Source of the DNA: Trema orientale
Taxonomy: Eukaryota; Streptophyta; Magnoliopsida; Rosales; Cannabaceae
Length of the DNA stretch: 64,000 nucleotides
Assembly: GCA_002914845.1 (NCBI GenBank)
Contig: JXTC01000087.1
Coordinates: 18,656-82,655 of the forward strand
Direction of reading: 5' to 3'
Below are positions 10,110 through 19,963 of the stretch, piece by piece (within the stretch, counting starts at the first letter, position 1; each line of letters starts with the position of its first letter). Both the position numbers and the translations under genes were made by a program. Under the pieces are notes generated by a model. That model saw nothing but the letters and a program-made list of their open reading frames with translations. It made no database searches and had not been told where the DNA came from.

Positions 10110-12660
10110 TTATTGATAGTAATTTCTTCCTGAGGTTATCATAGCTTATTATTACTAGTTAATATTTCTTTGCGTATTTTTACTAGTAGTAACTAATTTA
10201 GTTTCTAATAATTTCTAAAATTAGTTTATAGTTTCCAAAAATAATATTACGACCAAATTGGTTTCTAGTTATCAATTTAGTTTTTGACTATCAGTAGAAG
10301 CTAATTTGATTTATGGTTTCAAGAGTAGCTAGTTTCTATTTTCTCAAAAAAAAAAAAAAAAAAAAAAAGAGCAATAACTAATTTGGTTTCTCAGTAACCA
10401 TATTGGTTTCTCAAGTTGGTTTCTCGTTACTAATTAGATTAGTAACCAACTACTAGATTAGTTTCTAGTTACCAGTAGAAATCAATTTGATTTAGGTTTT
10501 GGTTTCAAGAATAGCTACTAACTATTTTTTTAAAAAAGAAAAAAAGAAAATAAATGTAGTAACGAATTTAGTTTCCTATTAAAGAAATTGATTTCTTGTT
10601 GCTAACCAAGTTAGTAACCAACTACTGGATTAGTTTCTGGTTACCAATAGAAACTAATTCCATTTGATTTTTGGTTTCAAGAGAAGCTAATAACCATTTT
10701 CTAAAAAAAAAAAAGGGCTAATAATCAATTTAGTTTCTTAAGTTGGTTTCTCATTACTCAAGTTGGTTTCTCATTACCAACTAAATCAATAACCAACTAC
10801 TAGATTAGTTTCTGTTTATTAGTAAAATCTAGTATGTTTTTTGGTTTCCTCAAAAATCGATAACTAGTAACTGTTTCCTCAAAAAATAATTTTTTTTTTA
10901 AAAACTAGTAACCAATTTGGTTTCCTAGTAACAAGATTGGTTTCTCATTGCTAACCAAGTTAGTAACCAAATACTGGATTAGTTTCTGGTTACCTGTATT
11001 TGGTTAAGTTCTGGTTTCAAGGGAAACTTATAACCATTTTCTCAAAAACCAAAAAGGCAAGTAACTAATTCGGTTTCTCAGTAACCAAATTGGTTTCTTA
11101 ATTTAGTTTCTTGCTACTTACCAAATTAGTAACTAACAGCCAGATTAATTTCTGGTTATCAGTAGAAACTAATTTAATTTTTGATTTCAAGAGTATCTAG
11201 TAACCATGTCTTCCAAAAAAAAAAAAGAAGAGGAAACCAGTAACAAATTTGGTTTCCCGGTAACCAAACTGGTTTCTCAAGTTAGTGACCGCTTAAATTT
11301 CTAATTGTTAATTAATGGTAAAAACTAATTTAGTTTCTCGTATCTAGTAACCAAATTGATAATATTGGATACTGATTTCTAATATTTAATTTTGCAATTG
11401 GTTTCCAAATTAATAATATTTAATTTTGTTATTAGTTTTTAGTAAGTATTATAAAAACTATTTTGGTTTCCTCTCGAAACCAGTTTGGTTTCCACGGTAA
11501 ACTAACCCGATTTCCACTTGAAAGAATAATTTGGTTTTTTGGTTACTATGAGAAACTGGATTAATTTCCATAAGAAACCAAATTAAACAAAATTAGATTC
11601 TACTTACTACTCAAAACTAATTTAGCTTCCCCTCGAAATCAATTTGGTTCCCACAAGAAACCAATTTAGTTTCTATATAAAAAATCAATTTGGTTTCCAC
11701 TTGAAAACAAATTTGATTTTTTGGTTATTACGTGAAACAAATTTGTTTCCCAAATATCAGTTTCTTAGGACTTAAAAACTAATTTAGTTTCTCAACAGAG
11801 AAACCAATTTGCTTTCTACTATAAACTAATTTAGTTTGCATTTGAAATCAATTTGATTTTCACAATAAACTAACTTGGTTTCTACTTAAAAAACCAATTT
11901 GGTTTTCTGGTTACTATGGGAAACTAGATTAGTTTCCCACAAGAAACTAATTTGTTGTGGAAACCAATCTATTTTCCACCTGAAAACAAATTTAACAAAA
12001 TTAAATTCTACTTAGTACTAGAAACTAAATTGGTTTCCTCTCAAAACCAGTTTGGTTTCCATAAGAAACCAATTTGGTTTCTACTTAAACTAATTTAGTT
12101 TTCTAGTTACTATAGGAAACCAGTTTGGTTTCAACAAAAAACCAATTTAGTTTCTACTTAAAAATAAATTTAATTTTTTTGGTTATTACGCAAAAAAAAT
12201 TTGTTTCCCAAATATTGGTTTCTTATGACTGAAAAATTAATTTAGTTTCTCAACATTTACGTGAGAAACCAATTTGGTTTGTACTAGAAACTAATTTAGT
12301 TTTTACTCGAAACTAATTTAGTTTCTACAATAAACTAACCTGATTTCTACTTGAAAAAACTAATTTAGTTTTCTGGTTACTAAGGGAAACTAGATTGGTT
12401 TCTACAAGAAACTAATCCAGTTTTCACTTGAAATTAAATTTAACAAAATTAGATTCTACTTACTACTAGAAGCTGATTTGATTTCCCCTCTAAACTAGCT
12501 TAGTTTCCACAAAAAATCAAATTTGTTTCTACTTGAAAAACCAATTTGGTTTCTATGAAACTAGTTTGTTTTCCACTGGAAACTAATTTGGTTATCCCTC
12601 GAAACCCATTTGGTTTCTCAACATTTACTCGAGAAAATAATCTAGTTTCTACTCAAAACT
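10110..12660. repeat. Degenerate AACCAATTTGGTTTC array
   Basis: For about 2.5 kb, GGTTTC, AGTTTC, AACCAATTTGG and AACTAATTTAG words recur every 15-40 bp. The first half is mixed with GTAACCAACTAC-type words and holds at least five variants of a unit containing 'accaactactagattagtt'. The second half has units built on 'tttccacttgaaa' and 'gaaaccaatttggtttc'. AACCAATTTGGTT is nearly its own reverse complement. Nothing codes for protein. Confidence 0.85.
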
Positions 12661-12689
12661 ATTCAACACCAATTTAAAAACTTAAATAG

Positions 12690-13220
12690 AAAATAGAAAA
12701 AAAAACTTTAACTACAACAAAAATTTGAAAAAAAAAAGAGTAATAAGGTTCAATGCAAAAATAAATAAATAAACAAATAAAATAGGAAATGAGTTTTAAA
12801 AAATAAGTTTTTTTAGAAAAATAAGAAAATAAAAAAAGAAATAAATAAAAATAAAGATATAGAAAATAGATTAAAGAGGCTGGTAGGACTTGAACCTAAG
12901 CGAAAGAAAATAGAAAATAGAAAATAGATAAATGATAAAGGCTAAAAAGAAAAGAGTAGTAAGGTTCAATGTGAAAAAAAAAATTTAAAAAGAAAAAATG
13001 AAAAAAGAAAAAGAAATAAGATAAGGTGAAGCTCTTGAGCTTCAGTGGTGGATTAAAAATAGAGATTAAAAAAACCTTTAAAAATGACAGAAGTTAAAAG
13101 AAAAAAAAGAGTAACAAGATTCAATGCAAAAATAAATAAATAAATAAATAAAATAGAAAATGAGTTTTGAAAAAATGAATTAAAAAAAAAAAGAAAATGA
13201 AAAAAGGAATAAAAAACCGA
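12690..13220. repeat. A-rich region with three related blocks
   Basis: Blocks beginning GAGTAAYAAGRTTCAATG occur at about 12737, 12954 and 13109, each followed by AAATAAATAAATA-type sequence. Two of them run on to a B-box-like AGGACTTGAACCT or AGGACTTGAATTT. This looks like repeated duplication of a unit carrying a tRNA-like tail. Confidence 0.65.
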
Positions 13221-13221
13221 T

Positions 13222-13296
13222 AAATAAGGCAAATAGGACTTGAATTTAGGTGTTGATTGTGGGGATACAGAGCCCAACCACTCGACTAAGCTTACA
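13222..13296 (-). other. Degenerate tRNA-like segment
   Basis: On the minus strand, TAGTCGAGTGGTTGGGC matches a tRNA A box and AATTCAAGTCC is a one-off match to a B box, at tRNA-like spacing. There is no full cloverleaf. It sits at the same place in the element plan as the tRNA-like part of the 2.9-kb MULE. Confidence 0.4.
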
Positions 13297-13432
13297 ATTT
13301 GATTTATTTACTTTATTTTTTAATTAATAAAGCTTTCTTTAATGATAGACAAATTTACAACTTTGCCATCGAGCCTTAGACCATATAAAATAGAAATATT
13401 TTTTCTTAGATTGTACGAAAAAGTATTTGTTT

Positions 13433-13840
13433 GAGGAAATTAGACATTATACGGTAATTTAGAAAAAAATTTAAAAAATACGGTGGTTTAAGTTTTTTTA
13501 AGGTGCGGTACGATTTTTATTAGATAAATACTATTTTTTAAAAATTATTTAGAAAAATGTCATTTTTTAAAATAGTAACTAATTTCTGGTAATCAGTTTC
13601 CAAAAACTGGTAACTAGTAACCAAAGGTATTTATAACTGGTATATAACTGGTAACTAGTAACCAGTAACAAGTTTCCAGAAACCGGTAACTAGTCACTAT
13701 TTTAAAAAATGGTATTTTTTTTAATATTTTTTTAAAAGTGATATTTTTCTAATAAAAACAGTATGAAAATTTGAAAAAAGCTTGAGTGCCGTATTTCTGT
13801 AATTCTTTTAGTTTTTTATATGTAAAAGTGATAGAAACCC
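13433..13840 (-). mobile_element. Short non-autonomous MULE (408 bp), nested
   Basis: It is flanked by a perfect 9-bp duplication, TATTTGTTT, at 13424-13432 and 13841-13849. The ends are GAGGAAATTAGACATTATAC and ...AAAGTGATAGAAACCC. It is the reverse complement of the element at 39928-40327, matching along its length, and is inserted in the right part of the 4.8-kb MULE. The centre is a palindromic GTTACTAGTTACC and GGAAACTGG core between A/T-rich inverted arms. Confidence 0.85.
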
Positions 13841-14315
13841 TATTTGTTTTGGCCAGTTCATATTTTTGGATTATTTTTTGCCAAAATCGTACAACATGTC
13901 CTTTTCCCTATCATTATTGAAATTGCAAAAAATACCAATTTCATCGACATTTAATCGAATATACTACTTTCATAAGTAAAATGTCATTTTTATCGAAAAT
14001 CTTCAAAAAATTTCGACAATATAGCAGAATTTTGATAAAATTCGCAAAAGTTAACTTAAATTTGATTTTTTTTTTTAGTAGATAAATTATCTCATAACAT
14101 CTTAGTTAGTAATAACTTCTTTTTTTTTTTCAAAAGTAGTAAAAGCTTTTTTTTTTTTTTTAAGAAGTAATAAGCTATTTTGAATTATACGCTTTGTCTT
14201 TAAATTTAGTTTATTTGAACAATTTTCTTTTTCTTTTTTAAAGAAAAAAAAAAGACTATACTTTCTACCTTTAAAGGGCATTTTAGTCAAAAAAAAAAGA
14301 AAGTTTATATTTTAA

Positions 14316-15021
14316 GGCTTCGTTTGGTATGCAGGATAGGATATGATAGGATTGGACTATTTTAAAAGATTGAATTGGATTGGATAGGATAAGATAAGTT
14401 GGAATTATAGTCCAATCCTATCCCATGTTTGGTGTACTACTTTTTATTAGGATAGGTGTGTTTCATAGTTTTAGGTAAATTACAAATTTTGAGGTTCGAT
14501 TATTTAGAAAAATACTATTTTTGAAAATTAATTTAGAAAAATATCATTTTTAGAATCAATTTTGTAAAAATATCATTTTTAAAACCTTATTTACAAAATA
14601 CCATTTTTAAAAAAATATTTTGAAAAATACCACTTTTAAAAATATATTTTGAAAAAATCCACTTTTAAAAACTTATGTTTGGAAACGATATTTTTTGTAA
14701 AATGATTTGCAAAAATACCATTTATAAAAAATATTTTGAAAATGCTATTTTTGATTTTACCACTTTTAAAAATTAATTTCGAAAGTATCATTTATTACTA
14801 TTTCAAAAATATATATATATATTTTTTAATCAAATTCATAATCCCTCTCAATCCCAAATCCCAAATTCTTAGGAGGATAAGATTATCCTTTCTAAGGAAA
14901 TTATTTTTGGAGTGAATTATTTTAATATAATCTAATTCATCTCATATACATGTACTAAATATTGGATTAATTTAATCCAGTCTAATCTCATCCTTATCTT
15001 TATCCTGATTCCAAACATGCC
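14316..15021. mobile_element. MITE with TAA target duplication (PIF/Harbinger-like)
   Basis: The ends GGCTTCGTTTGGTATGCAGG and, on the minus strand, GGCATGTTTGGAATCAGG are inverted repeats that continue into GATAGGAT-type words. TAA flanks both sides (14313-14315 and 15022-15024), fitting a PIF/Harbinger (Tourist-like) element. It lies a few hundred bp upstream of the MED15a leader and contains an internal tandem array. Confidence 0.75.
14505..14805. repeat. Tandem array of a unit of about 30 bp inside the MITE
   Basis: About ten degenerate copies of AAAATACCATTTTTAAAA followed by TATTTTG lie head to tail. The same word forms the arms of the short MULEs, so the array may derive from one. Confidence 0.75.
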
Positions 15022-15104
15022 TAAGAGTTTATTAACTTCCAACACAGGTCAAATTAAAATATTTTTGGAGCATATATTATCTATATATTATCTAATAGAG
15101 CATG

Positions 15105-15247
15105 TAATGCCTTCCCCATTCGGTTTATTTTTGGTCCGAAGACAGATACATCAAAGGCCATAGAACGCGTACAACAGCACAGCACCATCGTCGACCACCA
15201 CTACCTCCATCTTCTCCGATGCCTGAGCTGCCTGTATAAGCCCTAAC
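15105..15247 (+). promoter_or_regulatory. MED15a promoter end and 5' leader with a short uORF
   Basis: This GC-richer stretch ends at a GTATGT donor (15248). A leader intron runs to the AG at 15914, just before the coding start, the same arrangement as in the duplicate copy. A six-codon upstream frame (ATG at 15219, TAA at 15237-15239) would be in the leader if transcription starts before it. The start site was not located. Confidence 0.4.
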
Positions 15248-15503
15248 GTATGTATCTATCTATCGATTCCTTATTATTTTATCGTTTTCATTCCCAAATG
15301 TCAAAACCCTTACACCAAACTCCAATTTTTCTACATGTAATTTTCTAGCCTAGGGTTTCGCAATTGCTTCGTAATTTACCTAATCCGCTGACCTTGAAAT
15401 TAATGATTTGATCGGGTTCCTCGATTTTTTGATGTTCATGGGTTTAATCAAGGATCAAATGGAAAAAGCTTCATATTCTCAACAGGCTTGAGTTTGTGTT
15501 TTT

Positions 15504-15765
15504 ATTCTTCAATTTGTGAGTAATTTTTTCATGGATTATTATGTTTAGGGAAATTTTTTTATTGAATAAATATCCAGACTTTAGCTTATTCTTTGAATTA
15601 GTGTTGCTTATGATAAATATTTCCATGCACGAAATATTTAGGGATTCTTCAATTTGTGAGTAATTATTATGTTTAGGGAAATTTTTTTATTGAATAAATA
15701 TCCAGACTTTAGCTTATTCTTTGAATTAGTGTTGCTTATGATAAATATTTCCATGCACGAAAATT
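15504..15765 (+). repeat. Tandem duplication in the MED15a leader intron
   Basis: A unit of about 130 bp starting ATTCTTCAATTTGTGAGTAA occurs twice (from 15504 and from 15644), with a 12-14 bp length difference near its start. The copies are otherwise almost identical, including GATAAATATTTCCATGCACG. The duplicate gene at 1-1555 has one copy, so this arose after the two genes separated, or was lost there. Confidence 0.85.
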
Positions 15766-15924
15766 ATTGATCGGAATATTATTTTTGTTTGTTGGAATTG
15801 TTTTATTTTGGGAAAAAAGAAAATTCCCATAAACTCATCTTGGATTTTATTGTTAAGATGCATAACCTCATAGATATACAAAATCCGAGCTTTATTAATT
15901 ACTTGTTGTGACAGGGTTTTAAGT

Positions 15925-18900
15925 ATGGACAACAATAATTGGAGACCTGTTCAAGGTGGAGAACCCACGATGGACACCACAGATTGGAGAACTCAGTTGC
16001 AACCCGATTCGAGACAACGAATTGTCAACAAGATGTAGGTGTTTTTGTTTTTTCGTTCTGGTTTTTTGAAAAAAAGAGAAACTCTGTTAATGGATCATGG
16101 AACATGATGAGATTTTACATTGGGACCATTTAGCTGTTTGCCTTTTTGCATTGTGAAGTTTACGTCTTTAGAGTTTTTTTTTTATTGTTAAATACGCATA
16201 GAAGGTTTATGGTTACTAACTCGAGTAACGTAACGTGGTTACCTGTAAAGAATGGATACACTGAAGAAGCATCTCCCTTTCTCTGGTCAAGAGGGATTGC
16301 ATGAACTCAAGAAAATTGCTGAAAGGTTTGAGGAAAAAATTTACACTGCTGCCACAAGCCAGGTACTTCCACATCTCGGACACCTCCCCTTCCCAATTAC
16401 TTATGTGTTCTTGCACATTCTGTAAAAGATTTGTGTATATATTATTTCCTCCTGATCATCGTTGCTTTTTTGATTTTTACAGTCAGATTATTTACGGAAA
16501 ATTTCACTGAAGATGCTCACTATGGAGACTAAGTCTCAGAACACAATACCCAATGCTTTGCCATCCAACCCCGGTGGCAATAATAGCAGACCCGCAGATC
16601 CAGGTAACAAAATACAGTTTCAAGAGGAGAGATTAAGGTTCTTTATGGATACTACATAGCAAACTTCTATTACATTTTAATGTATTCCTGCCCTCTTCCA
16701 GCTTTCATGCTTTTCTTTGACAAGTAGAGTGGTTAAATTTATATTCGTTATTCAGCTTTCTCTTGAGTGGTTAATCTCGTAGTTTGAAGACCATTAATCA
16801 TTCTCATTGCTCAGCTATCTGAAAATATAGCTTTTACATCTGCACTGGTGGGGGTAATGGGGAGAAAATAAAATGCTGGGTGGTGCTTGCATATTCTTCG
16901 TTGTTCCAAATATCGGTTCCTCTGACAAGGCTTCTTTTTTTGGTTTTTAAATAGGATCTCTTGTTATGCAGCCTCAAGTACTTAATCAAGGGCAATCACT
17001 TGCAATGCCATTGCCACCTAATCAGTCTCAAACGCGGCAACAACTACTATCTCAAAATATTCAGAATGCTGCTGCTGTTCAGAGTTCTTCCAGCTTATCT
17101 TCTGCTCTTCCTCCCCCCTCCAGCTTAGGTCAGACATCTATCCCAAGTGGTGTTGGCCAAAATGCTAACATGCAAAATATACCTGGTAATTCACAGAACT
17201 CAGTAGGGAATTCGATGGGCCAAGGTGTACCTGCCAATATGTATGCTAATACTCAGAGGCAAATGCAAGGAAGGCAACAAGTTGTTCCCCAACAACAACA
17301 ACAGTCCCAAAACCCACAACAGCAGTATCTCTACCAGCAGCAGCAGTTACAACAGCAGATTTTAAAACCAAAGTTTCAGCAGGGAAATATCTCACAGTCA
17401 ATGATGCAATCTCACATCCAGCAACAGCAGCAGCAGCAGCAGCAGAACCTATTACAACCAACTCAGTTGCAATCATCTCAGCAAGCTGTTGTGCAAACAT
17501 CTTCCACAATGCAACCTTCATTGATGCAATCATCTCTCCCAAGTCTTCAGCAGAATCAGCCCTCATCTATTCAACAGCAAACAAAACCCATGCTCCAGCA
17601 ACATCCACAATCAGTTCTTAGACAGCAGCAACAGCCTCAACAGGCTGCTGTTGCTCATCAACAGCAAGCACAAATGTCACAGCAGCAGCAGCTTATGAGT
17701 CAACAGCCGAATTCTACGAACATGCAACAGAGTCACTTAATTGCACAACAAAACAATGTTGGGGATTTACAGCAGCAACAGAGGTTACTTGGCCAGCAGA
17801 ATAATCTCCCAAACCTGCAACAGCAGCAGTTACTGGCTCAGCAAAATAACCTTTCAAATTTGCATCAGCAACAATTAGCCCCCCAAAGTAACGTTGCTGG
17901 GTTACAACAGCAGCAGCAGCTGCTTGGAACTCAGACGGGTAACTCAGGCATGCAAACTAATCAGCATGCAGTGCACATGCTACAACAGTCCAAAGCTCCA
18001 CTGCAGCAACAACCACAACAGAGTGGATCTAATTTGCTACCTACTCAGGCACAGCAGTTGCAACCCCAGCAGCAAATATTATCACAGATTCAATCACAGC
18101 CGACACAGATGCAGCAACAATTAGGTTTGCAGCAACAGCCTAATGCACTACAGCGTGACATGCCACAAAGGCTTCAAGCATCAGGTCAAACTTCAGGATC
18201 CTTGCTACAAACACATAATGTGATTGATCAGCAGAAGCAGTTATATCAGTCACAGAGAGCCCTTCCAGAGACATCGTCAAGTATGTTATCGCCAAAAATG
18301 GATTCTTACCGTTGTTTCCATGCTTAGGATTTTCATCGCAGTTTGAATTTAAAGCAAAAAAGACATGTATGACCTTATACTATGTAGACAGGATATGTTA
18401 CATGTTTTTAAATGAATGTTATGCTAGTTAAGATTTTTTTTAAATTATTCTTAGGAGCAATTTCTCTTATGATTTTATGTGCACATTTTTATAACTGTCC
18501 TTTTGTAGCATCTGTGGATTCAACTGCCCAAACTGGACATGCGAGTGGAGGCGATTGGCAAGAGGAGGTCTACCAGAAGGTAATTGTTGCATCAGAAAAT
18601 GATTAAGGCGTTAAGTAAATGATGAGTTCTTTTTTTTTTTTTTCATCATGATCATCATTTTTAAAAGCATGTAGCTGATTCTAGTTAATTTCTTAAAATT
18701 ATTGGCACCTGAAGAAGTTACAATTAACTTTTCTTTCATTTGTCTGCAGATCAAAACCATGAAGGAATCGTACTTACCCGAACTTCTTGAAATGTACCAG
18801 AAAATTGCTGGCAAATTACAGCAGGTATGTTATCACTTTTACTTGTTCCAGTTATAGTAATGATAGTACGTGCTTACAGCATCCTTCCAACTGAGGATTA

Positions 18901-19890
18901 TATTTGCTGTTAAAAAGAGCATGGCCTGTCTACATGGGAGTATTGGTGTGCAATCTATAAATAATTATTCTCCTCCACACACACACACACGAAGAACGTA
19001 GAAGAGGAAAAAAGACTGCTAAAAAATAAAGGATAAGAGAATAGAATTTGCTTTATCACCAATATTGCTGCAAAGTTTTGGGAACTTTTCTGGTGACCAA
19101 TGCTATAATTTTAGCTTAATGGTCCTTTTTTCCTGTTTGACAGCTTGATTCTCTTCCACAACAGCCAAAGTCGGAGCAACTCGATAAGCTGAAATTATTT
19201 AAGAGTACGTTGGAGCGTGCTATTCAATTTTTACAGGTTCCAAAAGGGAGCATTGGACCTGGGTATAAGGACAGACTGGCTCACTATGAGAAACAGATAA
19301 TAAGTTTTATTAATACAAATAGGCCCAGGAAGCCTGTTTCTCAATTGCAACAGGGACAGCATCCCCCATCATCTCATATGCACCCCATGCAGCAGCCACA
19401 ATCTCAGATTAACCAAGTGCAATCTCATGAAAACCAAATGAATCCTCAGTTGCAACCAATTAACGTTCAAAGCTCTGTGGGAACAATGCAGCAGAACAAT
19501 ATGACAAGCTTGCAACAAAATTCTATGCCTTCTTTGTCTGGAGTTTCAACAACACAGCAAAATGTAATGAATTCTTTGCAGCCCACTTCCAATGTGGATT
19601 CGGGGCAAGGAAATGCACTGAACCCATTGCAGCAGGTTTCCGTGGGTTCTCTGCAGCAAAATCCTGTCACTGCTCCCCAACAGGCAAACATGAATGCATT
19701 GTCATCCCAGAATGGGGTCAATGTGCTGCAGCCAAACATAAATACCCTTCAATCAAATTCGAATATGCTTCAGCACCAGCATGTGAAGCAACAACAGGAG
19801 CAGCAGATGTTACAAACTCAACAGCTGAAACAACAATATCAGCAGCGACAAATGCAACAGCAACTAATGCAGAAGCAGCAAATACTGCAA

Positions 19891-19923
<33 letters not shown>

Positions 19924-19930
19924 CAGCAGC

Positions 19931-19963
<33 letters not shown>

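Larger units (their letters stand above)
9138..13908. mobile_element. Non-autonomous MULE, 4.8 kb, filled with GGTTTC-type repeats
   Basis: The element is flanked by a perfect 9-bp duplication, TATCATTAT, at 9129-9137 and 13909-13917. The left terminus GGATTTTGGACACTTGTACC pairs with the right terminus read on the minus strand, GGGAAAAGGACATGTTGTAC. Similarity continues inward through ATACCAAAAATACGAT and AATCCAAAAATATGAA. There is no transposase. The order inside is T-rich repeats, a 2.5-kb GGTTTC array, A-rich blocks and tRNA-like segments, then a nested 408-bp MULE. The plan matches the element at 40553-43241. Confidence 0.8.
8867..14117. mobile_element. Inverted-repeat element split by the 4.8-kb MULE
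   Basis: The sequences just outside the 4.8-kb MULE (8870-9128 and 13918-14117) are imperfect inverted repeats of each other. Both carry the order GTTATTA, TAATTTAT, TCAA, AGTTAA and then a run with GTCGAAAAT and ACTTTTATCGA-like words. Removing the MULE would rejoin them into an element of about 0.45 kb. Its own target duplication is not resolved. Confidence 0.4.

Noticed and set aside
10110..12660. Regularly recurring words resembling a CRISPR-like array
   Set aside because: Repeats are degenerate and unequally spaced, with no unique spacers of constant length, and the DNA is plant nuclear.
17246..17566. Antisense open frame of 106 codons in MED15a exon 4
   Set aside because: It is the shadow of a long glutamine-rich exon, with no homologous motif and no start context.
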